The notes below the pieces were generated by a model. It was not told the origin of the DNA. It made no database searches and was given only the letters and a program-made list of their open reading frames with translations. Made by a program: the position numbers and the translations under genes. Shown here piece by piece: positions 16,599 through 24,547 of a DNA stretch of 47,934 nucleotides. How positions within the stretch are numbered: position 1 is the first letter of the stretch; every line of letters begins with the position of its first letter. Origin of the DNA: a virus. Location of the stretch: positions 1 to 47,934 of the IMG/VR virus record IMGVR_UViG_3300006923_000036; one strand, given 5' to 3'.

Positions 16599-16651
16599 GA
16601 ATTCATAACTATTTAATTACTGTATAATCTTCTACTCCTATAAAATTCATA

Positions 16652-17257
16652 ATGCCAGAAAAACAATTTATCGCTTTCGAATCTAATAATAATTCAAAAA
16701 AATACGAAAAATCAGAAATAATAGGGTCTATACAAAGATCTTTAATGGATTTAAACAGGTCCCGCAAAAAAAACTACAAGGTACTGTTAAAAGATATTAA
16801 AGAAAGTATCCAGAATCTAGAGATATTCCTCCCTTTTAGAGAACTTCAAAAGGGAGGCTATTTTTTAAAAGAGAAAGAGTTTTATCTTCCTGGGTATGGA
16901 TTCATTGAGTACGATCCTAATGTAACCTACTTAGGTTTAGATGAAAATATCCACGTTAATCAGATTGTTTTGAATGAGGATTCTGAAGAATTAGATTTAG
17001 TCTCTGGCGAGGTTATAGAGTCAGAACAAATGAAGATGGATGAGTTCTTTAAAGGCCAGTTTAAATCAGGACAATTAGTTCAGATTATAGGCGGTACTTA
17101 CGCTGACTTACCAGCTAGGGTTGTCGAGTTAGATGATTCTGATGGAAAATACAAAGTAGTGGTATGTTTCAGGTCTGATATAAGGTATCTAAAAGTGGAT
17201 TCGGACAAACTACGGATATTCGAGTTTGACAGAATTATTATAGAAGAGGATTTTTAA
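16652..17257 (+). CDS. NusG-like transcription elongation factor (NGN plus KOW domains)
   Basis: 201 residues. An NGN-like domain covers residues 1 to about 130: the most diagnostic stretch, LPFRELQKGGYFLKEKEFYL followed by PGYGFIEY (80-87), lines up with the NusG segment 'VPTEE...RGG...KSERKFFPGYVLVQM'. A KOW domain follows at about 136-190: FKSGQLVQIIGGTYADLPA then RVVELDDSDGKYKVVV, matching NusG 'FEPGEMVRVNDGPFADFNG'. NusG-family proteins bind the RNA polymerase clamp and alter pausing and termination; specialised paralogues such as RfaH act as antiterminators. The N-terminus has an extra basic helix (RSRKKNYKVLLKDIK). A sigma70-like promoter precedes the gene and a terminator-like hairpin lies within it, which suggests self-regulation. 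Confidence 0.75.
   Translation: MPEKQFIAFESNNNSKKYEKSEIIGSIQRSLMDLNRSRKKNYKVLLKDIKESIQNLEIFLPFRELQKGGYFLKEKEFYLPGYGFIEYDPNVTYLGLDENIHVNQIVLNEDSEELDLVSGEVIESEQMKMDEFFKGQFKSGQLVQIIGGTYADLPARVVELDDSDGKYKVVVCFRSDIRYLKVDSDKLRIFEFDRIIIEEDF
16828..16866 (+). terminator. Intrinsic-terminator-like hairpin inside the NusG-like gene
   Basis: CCTCCCTTTT (16828-16837) pairs perfectly over 10 bp with AAAAGGGAGG (16848-16857) around a 10-base loop, followed by CTA and six T residues (16861-16866). It lies about 180 bases into the NusG-like coding region, over the conserved PFRELQKGG segment. Transcription must pass this point for the full protein to be made. Confidence 0.65.
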
Positions 17258-17292
17258 GACGTTCCTAATTGGAACTCAAGGCAGGTACTATA

Positions 17293-17958
17293 ATGTCCAG
17301 TAAAGGTTATTACGTAATTCCCCTTTCTCCCGACAAGTTCGAGACAATGGGGAACGACAGATCTCTTTATAATGATACTGTTGAGGAAGAGGTAGAAAAG
17401 AAAGAATCCGGAGATATCGAGGAATCACCGGCTGAGCTATTAGAAAAGAGGTGGAAGAAGTACCAGGAAATCAAAAGTCTCTTGCCCGAACGTGAGATAG
17501 ATATGCTAGAGATGTCCTTTTTACATGGAAAAGACCAGACTAGTATAGGGGAGATTTTTAATGTAACTCAGGGAGACGTTTCGTACAGAATAAGAAGAGT
17601 TTCTCATAGAATAATGTATTTAATGTCCCTCCCTGAAATTGATATGGAAGAAATGAGGCTAGACTTGTCTAAAGTATTAGACGAAGAGAAAGTTATAATA
17701 CTTTTTCTATTGCTAAAATATACTTCTCAGTCCAAAGTTGGAGAAGAACTTGGAATGCCTCAAGGAAAAGTTAGACATAGGTACATAAGCGCCATGTCTA
17801 GTATACGTAAAAAAGCGTTCAAGGACCTAAAATTTATTATGTATTATGATCTTTTTTGTAAACTACAAGGCAACTATAATGCTCTAAGAACTTTAGATGT
17901 TCAGGATAGATGGAAGCATAAGTTTACTAAGGAAGAGCCAGAATTTGAGATGGATTAA
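17293..17958 (+). CDS. Sigma-factor-like DNA-binding protein with two region-4-type HTH units
   Basis: 221 residues from ATG 17293, preferred because AAGGCAGG lies about 8 bases upstream; an in-frame TTG at 17269 lacks a site. The first unit (about residues 64-107) reads LLPEREIDMLEMSFLHGKD then IGEIFNVTQGDVSYRIRRV, the layout of sigma70 region 4: a 'LPEREREVL' helix followed by a helix-turn-helix. A second, looser copy covers about 129-173 (LDEEKVIILFLLLKY, VGEELGMPQGKVRHRYISA). No regions 2 or 3 are seen, so it is not a full sigma factor. It may be a phage-specific sigma-like regulator or an RNAP-appropriating protein. It lies 35 bases after the NusG-like gene and is presumably co-transcribed. 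Confidence 0.72.
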   Translation: MSSKGYYVIPLSPDKFETMGNDRSLYNDTVEEEVEKKESGDIEESPAELLEKRWKKYQEIKSLLPEREIDMLEMSFLHGKDQTSIGEIFNVTQGDVSYRIRRVSHRIMYLMSLPEIDMEEMRLDLSKVLDEEKVIILFLLLKYTSQSKVGEELGMPQGKVRHRYISAMSSIRKKAFKDLKFIMYYDLFCKLQGNYNALRTLDVQDRWKHKFTKEEPEFEMD

Positions 17959-18045
17959 TAAAATATCTTCCTGATAGTCTTTTTATTTCAGGTTGTATTT
18001 AAACTGTATTCAAAAATTTTTTGAGCTGTCCGAGAGAAAAAGCAT

Positions 18046-19806
18046 ATGTCAGATTTTATAGATTCTTTTAGCATGGGAAGTCAGTATACCATTACTGACG
18101 AGGGATTTAATATTGATGATTCCCCTAGTATAAATACCGACGACGAGTTGGGGAATAGATTCTCAACGAATTTAGGTTTGGTCCAAAGTAACACTAGGAT
18201 AGCCAATTCTCTAGAGGACTTATACAAGGATGAAGAAGAATTAAATTTAAGAGTTTTTATACACAACCTCATACTAAAGAAAGGTATAAGGGGTAAGCAT
18301 CTGGTTTCTGCTCTTGAGAAAGTCTACGAACCAAATTTTTTAAATTCTTACAAAAAGCTTGTTGCCTCTTATGTTAAGAGAGACTATTTAATCGGAAACG
18401 TTTATGACGACTTGAGTCCTTATGGATCGTGTGTACCGTTAAAATCGGTTATTAAAAGAAGCTCTGCTAAGCTTATAGTAAAGTGTGGAGAGTGTAGTGC
18501 ATGCCCTTTTAATGTTAAGAATAATTGCGGTGCTTACGGAAAAACCCTTGTAGATTCCCCTTCCCAAGTAGATTACCAAAAAGTAGCGAGTCAAATAGGT
18601 ATAGACGGCGACCCTACAGCCATAAACATTAATGCCCATTATAAGAAAGAATCGGAATCTCTAAAGGTTCCAACCATTAAAAAGAGTGGGCACACAGTAT
18701 TTAATAGTAATCATAAAAAAGAGTCTCAATACAATTTAAAAGCCGAGACCAAAAAGAACGATCCTACTAAATTAAATTGGGACCAGATTAAGAAAGCTAG
18801 TAAAAGCGGAGACACTAAAAAAATTCTCTCCTTTTTCATTAGGAAAAACATAGATGCCGGAACATTGGATTTTAAAAGGATGTTCCAGGGCTGTGATGTC
18901 AGCGATTTGAGAAATCACAAGACTTTATTAAAAAAGGTAGCTTATAAGTATTTGGCCGAGGATTCAGTGCTAGGAGAAGTTATAGATTTCTACGAGCTTC
19001 CTTTATTAAATAGAAGGTTGCCTGCGAGTATTCAGGATGAATCTCAGTGGTATAATCTTAGAGCAGAAGAAGAGGCAGAAAAGAGTTTGCTTTTTGTAAG
19101 AGATGGAGCTAATAAAAAGAAATCTTCTCTCGATCAGGGTAGCATGACTTGGAATTCATTTAGAAATAGATATTCAGGGTCTGAAACCAAAGACGTTTTA
19201 GATCATTTTATTCTAGCTAGGATTTCGTCTGATAGTGTTAATCTGGATCAGATGTTTTCTGGATCTAATTTGGAAGAAGTCAACATTAATATTAAAGCAA
19301 GCACTAAACGAGCTTTAAAAAAATATAAGGGCTTTAAGAAATATTTTGCCAAGACTTATTCGGAAGATACCTTTAAAACGCATAAGAAAGAAGCTAACTT
19401 AGAACCTGATCTTCCTTATTCTTCGTCCGGACAAGCCGGAGATGTAATGAAGATGGTTAGCAGCAAAACTAAATTAGATTTGACAAGTCTACAAAGCGAG
19501 TTTAATAAGGTCTTAAAGACTAATAATTTGAACTCTACTATGAAATTTGTAGCTAAATATGAAATAAAACCTGATGATTTAAGTTTTTTAGTTAAGGGGT
19601 CTGTTAAGAGTTTCCCTGAAGTAAAAAATCTTTGTTTCAAGCTTTTATCTAAATTAGGAGTTATTAAAAAAAGTTCCAAAAAAGTTTCTTCAACAAGAAG
19701 AGAAAGTAAAGTTGATTTTGACAGCTTAACTATTGATGGATCAGAATTAGAAAATAACAATGACTCTATAGAAGATATCAAGCTTTCATCGGGAGTAATT
19801 TTATAA
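18046..19806 (+). CDS. Unknown 586-aa protein with a Cys4 cluster and triplicated helical repeat
   Basis: I do not recognise the family. An N-terminal region of about 170 residues ends with a metal-binding-type cluster C147-x2-C150-x2-C153-x7-C161 (context VKCGECSACPF). The rest contains three related helical units of about 60-70 residues: one from DQIKKASKSGDTKKILSFF, one from WNSFRNRYSGSETKDVLDHF, one from LQSEFNKVLKTNNLNSTMKF, each followed by an I/L-rich strand and a (M)F- or V-containing loop. It lies just before the small terminase candidate with a 12-base gap and an AAAAGGAG site serving the next gene. A head-assembly or packaging-associated role is a guess from position. The 87-base gap before it shows no clear promoter. 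Confidence 0.65.
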   Translation: MSDFIDSFSMGSQYTITDEGFNIDDSPSINTDDELGNRFSTNLGLVQSNTRIANSLEDLYKDEEELNLRVFIHNLILKKGIRGKHLVSALEKVYEPNFLNSYKKLVASYVKRDYLIGNVYDDLSPYGSCVPLKSVIKRSSAKLIVKCGECSACPFNVKNNCGAYGKTLVDSPSQVDYQKVASQIGIDGDPTAININAHYKKESESLKVPTIKKSGHTVFNSNHKKESQYNLKAETKKNDPTKLNWDQIKKASKSGDTKKILSFFIRKNIDAGTLDFKRMFQGCDVSDLRNHKTLLKKVAYKYLAEDSVLGEVIDFYELPLLNRRLPASIQDESQWYNLRAEEEAEKSLLFVRDGANKKKSSLDQGSMTWNSFRNRYSGSETKDVLDHFILARISSDSVNLDQMFSGSNLEEVNINIKASTKRALKKYKGFKKYFAKTYSEDTFKTHKKEANLEPDLPYSSSGQAGDVMKMVSSKTKLDLTSLQSEFNKVLKTNNLNSTMKFVAKYEIKPDDLSFLVKGSVKSFPEVKNLCFKLLSKLGVIKKSSKKVSSTRRESKVDFDSLTIDGSELENNNDSIEDIKLSSGVIL

Positions 19807-19818
19807 AAGGAGCTTTGA

Positions 19819-20286
19819 ATGGCATCGACCAGTAAAGCTTTAATCTCATCCAAGAACCCTCAAACATTAATAAGAGAGGTTCGAGAATCCTTAGAGAATA
19901 GACTCGTAGGATCTCCTAGCGTAGACCAAGTTAATATTCTTCTTCTTTTATTAGATGAAGTTCAAGAGACTAAATATCTTTTTGACAAATTGAGAGAGGG
20001 AGACGAGGGTGGGACACGAAACCTTGTTGATTTAACTAAGGAACAAAGTAGGTGGCTCAAGTTAGTTGAGACTCTGCTAAAGGGTGTTCAGGATTTAGAC
20101 AAGACAGAATGGAATAATGACGATCTCATAAAGGTTACTAATTTCGTTTTGTATATTTTTAAGGATATTTTAGCCAAAGACTTCGGGTTTGATGATACTC
20201 AAATGAATAGGTTTTTTGCAATTTTAAAGACTAGAAGAGAAGAGATAGACGAATTCGTAGCCAATGTTTCGAGTAATAAGAGGTAA
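19819..20286 (+). CDS. Possible small terminase subunit
   Basis: 155 residues, mostly helical and acidic, starting at ATG 19819 behind a good AAAAGGAG site. It has no recognised DNA-binding motif. The assignment rests on position, since it ends 5 bases before the large terminase gene, and on size, since small terminases are commonly 120-200 residues. The central segment LTKEQSRWLKLVETLLKGVQ looks like an amphipathic helix pair suited to oligomerisation. An unrelated packaging or head accessory protein is possible. Confidence 0.4.
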   Translation: MASTSKALISSKNPQTLIREVRESLENRLVGSPSVDQVNILLLLLDEVQETKYLFDKLREGDEGGTRNLVDLTKEQSRWLKLVETLLKGVQDLDKTEWNNDDLIKVTNFVLYIFKDILAKDFGFDDTQMNRFFAILKTRREEIDEFVANVSSNKR

Positions 20287-20291
20287 TTATA

Positions 20292-22214
20292 ATGTCAGGA
20301 GTTCCCTCTTTTTTGGACACTGTTTTAGATTCTCAAGACAACTTTGAGGATTTAGTTGAGTACAAAGATGAAGAGCTTTTAGAGGGTCCTGAACTAAACA
20401 TAATTGAATTCACAGAGTCTCCTAAAGGTCTGCACCTAGAATTAAGACCCACGCAAAGGGTTATACTTAAACTCCTCTATGGAGTCCCTCTATCTACTGT
20501 TATACCAGATGAGCCAGAAAACACTCCTCCTTTGTATTCCCGCAGGATCTTAGTTAGGCATCCTGTTAGTGGTCAGGTAAACGGGCCTTTCTCCGAAGTA
20601 CAATACTTAGAGTTTCTGCGAGAAGAGGGAAGAACTAATGGTATAGAAGGAAAAGAATATACTTCCCTTATTTTGAATATAGGCAGAAGGGGAGGCAAAA
20701 GTACTTTGTCTACCGTAATAAGTTCCTATGAGATATACAGGCTACTAAGAAAAAGGTGTCCACAAAGGCATTATGGTATTAGAGATAACGCTGTGATAAG
20801 GGTTATTGTAGTAGGAACTGATAAATCACAATCAGAAGACTTGTTTTCAGATATATCTAGCTTTTCTTCCTCTTCACCATATCTCCGTAAATACTTGTCA
20901 GACGATATCAAAAGTGAGATAACTTTTTTCACTCCCTATGACTTTCAGAAAGCAAACAGATCTGGAACTAGGATAAAGCCTACTTTACTTATTAAGCCTG
21001 TCAGTTGTAATGCTCCTGCGGTACGAGGTCCTAATACTATTGATGGTATTATGGACGAGTGTGCTCACATGATGGATAGCACAAGTAAGAAGGCTTCTGC
21101 AAACTCAGTTTATGAAGCCCTGGAGCCTTCTGTTAGCACTTTTTATGACGGTAAAATGATTTTAATTAGCACCCCAAACGGCCCACAAGGATTTTTTTAT
21201 GATATTTTTACCATGGCTGCTCAGGAGGGGGACGACAGCGATATATTGGTAATAAAAGCTCCTACATGGGAAATAAATCCAGGCCGAGTGACTGATGTTA
21301 AATACAGGAACAAATGGAAGTTAGATAAAAATTCTTTTAGACAAGAGTATGGGGCAGATTTTACTAGTACGGTAAGGGATTATATTGAAGATCCGGACAT
21401 GTTTTTCAAAAATATTTATCCTATTCCTGGGGTAACTGAAAATGAGGAGTGTAAGTTACCTGAACAAGAGCCTGCTGAGAAGGGTCAGCAAGGTATAGAT
21501 TACTATTTTGCTGCTGACCTAGGGTTTAAACAGGATAGCACTTGTTTCGCTATTGGACATGCCGAGGGGGATGGCGAAGACAAGAAAATTGTAGTTGATT
21601 ATGTGGCCGAATACCAGCCGGGGGAAGAATTTGAGTGGACGAATGATCAAGGAGTGATTTCGTTTGAGAAAATGTCTAAGGAAACAGTGGACCTAACAGA
21701 GAGCTTTAATATTGTTAAAGGTGCATTTGACCAACACCACGGACCTGCATACAGTGAGCATTTATTGAACAATGGAATAACTAATTTTGTAGAATTGCCT
21801 CCAAGTGATAAACTGCATAATGATGTTTATCAGGTTTTCCGTAGGTTGTATCAAGAAGAGAGACTAGTTCTTCCTGGTTATGACTGGATTATAGATGGGT
21901 TTTTAGATCTAATTATGGTTAAAAAAGGCGTGGGAGACAAAGAGAAAATAAAAGTTGCTGCTACTAGAGGAAAACATGATGACGTGCCGGATGCTATATC
22001 CAGATTAGTGTACTTAATTTTCAAAGAAGTTTATTTGAAAGAGGGGGTCGGGGCTAAGGTGTCTAAACCCGTGAAAACTAGTGGGTACAGGGTTGTAACT
22101 GATTTAAGGCACAACAGAAATTTATTGAATAAGCATAATTCTAATGCAGTGGATTCTTACATGAGGAAACAGGGACATTCTAATTCACGGGGCCGAATGA
22201 AGAGAAGATTTTAG
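20292..22214 (+). CDS. terL: Terminase large subunit (packaging ATPase and nuclease)
   Basis: 640 residues. ATPase domain: Walker A GRRGGKST (131-138), Walker B IDGIMDE (250-256) and the coupling motif LISTPNG (291-297). RNase-H-like nuclease domain: Asp409 in FAADLGF, Asp480 in KGAFDQHHG, and Asp563/564 with Asp567 in KHDDVPDAIS, the three acidic positions that bind metal. It translocates DNA into the prohead and cuts concatemers. The arginine-rich Walker A form is common in large-phage terminases. The gene follows the small terminase candidate and precedes the portal, the normal packaging order. It appears full length with no intein, unlike the RNR. Confidence 0.95.
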   Translation: MSGVPSFLDTVLDSQDNFEDLVEYKDEELLEGPELNIIEFTESPKGLHLELRPTQRVILKLLYGVPLSTVIPDEPENTPPLYSRRILVRHPVSGQVNGPFSEVQYLEFLREEGRTNGIEGKEYTSLILNIGRRGGKSTLSTVISSYEIYRLLRKRCPQRHYGIRDNAVIRVIVVGTDKSQSEDLFSDISSFSSSSPYLRKYLSDDIKSEITFFTPYDFQKANRSGTRIKPTLLIKPVSCNAPAVRGPNTIDGIMDECAHMMDSTSKKASANSVYEALEPSVSTFYDGKMILISTPNGPQGFFYDIFTMAAQEGDDSDILVIKAPTWEINPGRVTDVKYRNKWKLDKNSFRQEYGADFTSTVRDYIEDPDMFFKNIYPIPGVTENEECKLPEQEPAEKGQQGIDYYFAADLGFKQDSTCFAIGHAEGDGEDKKIVVDYVAEYQPGEEFEWTNDQGVISFEKMSKETVDLTESFNIVKGAFDQHHGPAYSEHLLNNGITNFVELPPSDKLHNDVYQVFRRLYQEERLVLPGYDWIIDGFLDLIMVKKGVGDKEKIKVAATRGKHDDVPDAISRLVYLIFKEVYLKEGVGAKVSKPVKTSGYRVVTDLRHNRNLLNKHNSNAVDSYMRKQGHSNSRGRMKRRF

Positions 22215-22216
22215 CA

Positions 22217-22654
22217 ATGGCTGGAAAATTTCCTGGGTTTGATTCCGACACAGCTTCTCATAATAACAGTTCTTTTAGTACTACTAATATACCAGATATT
22301 ATAGAAGATAGTGACGAGATACAGGATATAAGAGCAGAAGCTAGTAAAAGTAAGCTAAAATCAGATTCTGGGTATAATAAAGCTATACAAGATAAGATAA
22401 TGGAAATTAATAGAGCTATTTCTGAAGTTGAGTCCGATTATCAAGCTAGATTACAAAATAGGATTAAAGTAGATTCGAAGAAAATCTGGGAAGAGCAGGA
22501 CTATATAGAACAGGTTATAAGAGAGAAGGGTCAGTACCCAGAAGTTCATATTAATGCCAAGTATCACCACATGAATGACGTTCAAACAAAGATGTTTGTA
22601 AAAACTTTGAAAGATATAAGAACTTCTTTGGAATTATTATTTGGTTATCTGTAA
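22217..22654 (+). CDS. Unknown 145-aa protein between terminase and portal
   Basis: The start codon at 22217 is two bases after the terminase stop, with no ribosome site, so translation is probably coupled. The N-terminal 40 residues are Ser/Asn-rich and look disordered. The remainder is helical and likely coiled coil (KAIQDKIMEINRAISEVESD). No family recognised. Its position suggests a head-assembly accessory or part of the packaging machine. Confidence 0.65.
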   Translation: MAGKFPGFDSDTASHNNSSFSTTNIPDIIEDSDEIQDIRAEASKSKLKSDSGYNKAIQDKIMEINRAISEVESDYQARLQNRIKVDSKKIWEEQDYIEQVIREKGQYPEVHINAKYHHMNDVQTKMFVKTLKDIRTSLELLFGYL

Positions 22655-22666
22655 AAGAAGATAGAA

Positions 22667-24451
22667 ATGAAAAATAAGCATATAGGGTCAACTAAATTTA
22701 ACAGGTCTAGAGATTATTTAGTCAGGGGCTCTGATAGTAAAATGTTTGGAGGCTCTGGATTAACAGCTAATTTTGAGACCGACTATAATACTTCTGGTGC
22801 AGGGGATATAAGTAACTCTAGGTTTGACAATTTTTTTCACCCAAGTTATTCCCCGGACCTTTTTTCTTTGCCCTATACTCTTTCAGACGAAAGAGATCTT
22901 TTCTTGTGGTTTTACGAGAGAGACCCTTATGTAGGTCATGCTATAGATTTATTGACTGAGCTTCCTATTTCAAGAGTTCACCATACATTACCTCTTACCG
23001 AGGATTCTGACAAAGCTTACGAGATACTTAGGTATACTAAATTACTGTCAGATAAGTTTGACCTTTTTCAGTTGTTAATGGAAATAACCCATGAATACTG
23101 GTTATACGGAAACGTATACATTTACGTGGAAAAAAACGCAGCAAAAGATAGTATCGAAAGGATTTTAGTTTTAGATCCTAATCTCATCAGAACTGAGAAG
23201 TCTCACTTTTCAACTGATAATATGATATTTCTAGTTCCTGATGAGGAACTCAGGCATATGATTAAGAGTAGTTTTATTGATAATGATACCAGAAAATTAC
23301 TGCAAACGATTCCGGATGAGATTCAGAAAGCTATTTATGATAACAAAATGATTGAGCTGAATACAGATCCTTATGATGGAACGTTCGTTCATCATTTATC
23401 TAGGAGTAGAAGTCAATATCATACTTTAGGAGTGCCTATACTTAGAAGATGTCTTAATGATCTTATGTATAGAGAACGATTAAGACAAGCTCAGATCATG
23501 GTTGCTATGAGAAACCTGACTCCTAAGCACCTTATTACTACTGATGCTCCATTAGATCCTACCGAAGTAGATAACTTGAGAGATCAGGTAGATGCTTCTA
23601 TGGAAACCCCTGATTATACTATTGTTACTACTTTTCCTGTTAATTGGACTCAGGTAGGGGCAGACACTAGAATTTTACAGCTAACCTCTGAGTGGGACGA
23701 AGTTAATAGCAGGATAGCTGCTGGACTCGGTCTTAGAAAAGAGATGATCTTTGGTGACGGAGTTTTCGGAGACACTAAACTTCAGGTTGACATAATGGAT
23801 AAAAGGTTTTCCCTTCTAAGAGATAAACTTCAAGAATTTATAGAGGGAAAGTTGTGGGCTCCGTTATGTTACCAGAAAGGATGGACTGAAGGGGACGATG
23901 AATCAAAAGTTATTCTAACTCCTGGGTTATCGTTTAGAAGATTAGGTCTTAGAGACAATGAAACTGCTTTCCAGAATTTGTTCCAGCTTTATAATAAAGG
24001 TTCATTGAGTGTCAGAACTATATTAGACCTATTCAACATTGATCCGGATCAGGAATTAGAATATTTACAAAGTGATTTGTTTACCTTGAACGATTCCAGG
24101 TTTAATGATCTTTTGAATTCTATGTACACGGAAGTTGGTAATCGTCTAGGACAAGACCCGAGATTCCATAAGTTATTGGCAGAACGTGGCATGGGAATAA
24201 AGGAATTCCAGCAACTTCCTGTAGATAGTACTATGGCAAGAAAGATAACTTCTGATTACAAGAATAAAGTTGTTAGTGAAACGGTAGATAATATAGAATC
24301 TAAAGACACCAAAAAGGTAGCAGAAGGTACTTATCATCTAGGAAAAGAAGATGCTATTAAAGCTGAAAGTATTCACGGGGTTATGTTAGAAGGTATGAGA
24401 AAGAGAGTTCTTAACAAGTACCAGAGTTCTAAAAAAGTGAGGACTAAATAA
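22667..24451 (+). CDS. Portal protein
   Basis: 594 residues, directly after the terminase block and before the protease, scaffold and capsid genes. Features that fit a large-phage portal: ERDLFLWFYERDPYVGHAID (membrane-distal wing start, near residue 74), an EYWLYGNVYIYVEK strand (near 142-155), VHHLSRSRSQYHTLGVP, DLMYRERLRQAQIMVAMR, WDEVNSRIAAGLGLRKEMIFGDG (near 345-370) resembling the 'hinge and clip' of T4-type portals. It forms the dodecameric vertex for DNA entry and tail attachment. The C-terminal 80 residues are basic. Confidence comes from the motif layout together with synteny. Confidence 0.85.
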   Translation: MKNKHIGSTKFNRSRDYLVRGSDSKMFGGSGLTANFETDYNTSGAGDISNSRFDNFFHPSYSPDLFSLPYTLSDERDLFLWFYERDPYVGHAIDLLTELPISRVHHTLPLTEDSDKAYEILRYTKLLSDKFDLFQLLMEITHEYWLYGNVYIYVEKNAAKDSIERILVLDPNLIRTEKSHFSTDNMIFLVPDEELRHMIKSSFIDNDTRKLLQTIPDEIQKAIYDNKMIELNTDPYDGTFVHHLSRSRSQYHTLGVPILRRCLNDLMYRERLRQAQIMVAMRNLTPKHLITTDAPLDPTEVDNLRDQVDASMETPDYTIVTTFPVNWTQVGADTRILQLTSEWDEVNSRIAAGLGLRKEMIFGDGVFGDTKLQVDIMDKRFSLLRDKLQEFIEGKLWAPLCYQKGWTEGDDESKVILTPGLSFRRLGLRDNETAFQNLFQLYNKGSLSVRTILDLFNIDPDQELEYLQSDLFTLNDSRFNDLLNSMYTEVGNRLGQDPRFHKLLAERGMGIKEFQQLPVDSTMARKITSDYKNKVVSETVDNIESKDTKKVAEGTYHLGKEDAIKAESIHGVMLEGMRKRVLNKYQSSKKVRTK

Positions 24452-24494
24452 TATAGACAACCACTAATCCATTTTAATTCAATTTTATACTTTT

Positions 24495-24533
24495 TTAGTA
24501 TTGTCTTTCTTTAAAGTCAATACTAATTTTTTT
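24495..24533 (+). terminator. Intrinsic terminator between portal and protease genes
   Basis: TTAGTATTG (24495-24503) pairs with CAATACTAA (24518-24526); inside, CTTT and AAAG add a further four pairs after one T-T mismatch, leaving a four-base loop. Seven T residues follow (24527-24533). The arrangement only works on the + strand, since the other side lacks a T-run in the right orientation. It would separate the packaging transcript from the head operon. Confidence 0.8.
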
Positions 24534-24547
24534 ACCTGGATTTTTGT

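Noticed and set aside
17269-17271. TTG as the start of the sigma-like gene
   Set aside because: No ribosome site precedes it, whereas ATG 17293 has AAGGCAGG about eight bases upstream.
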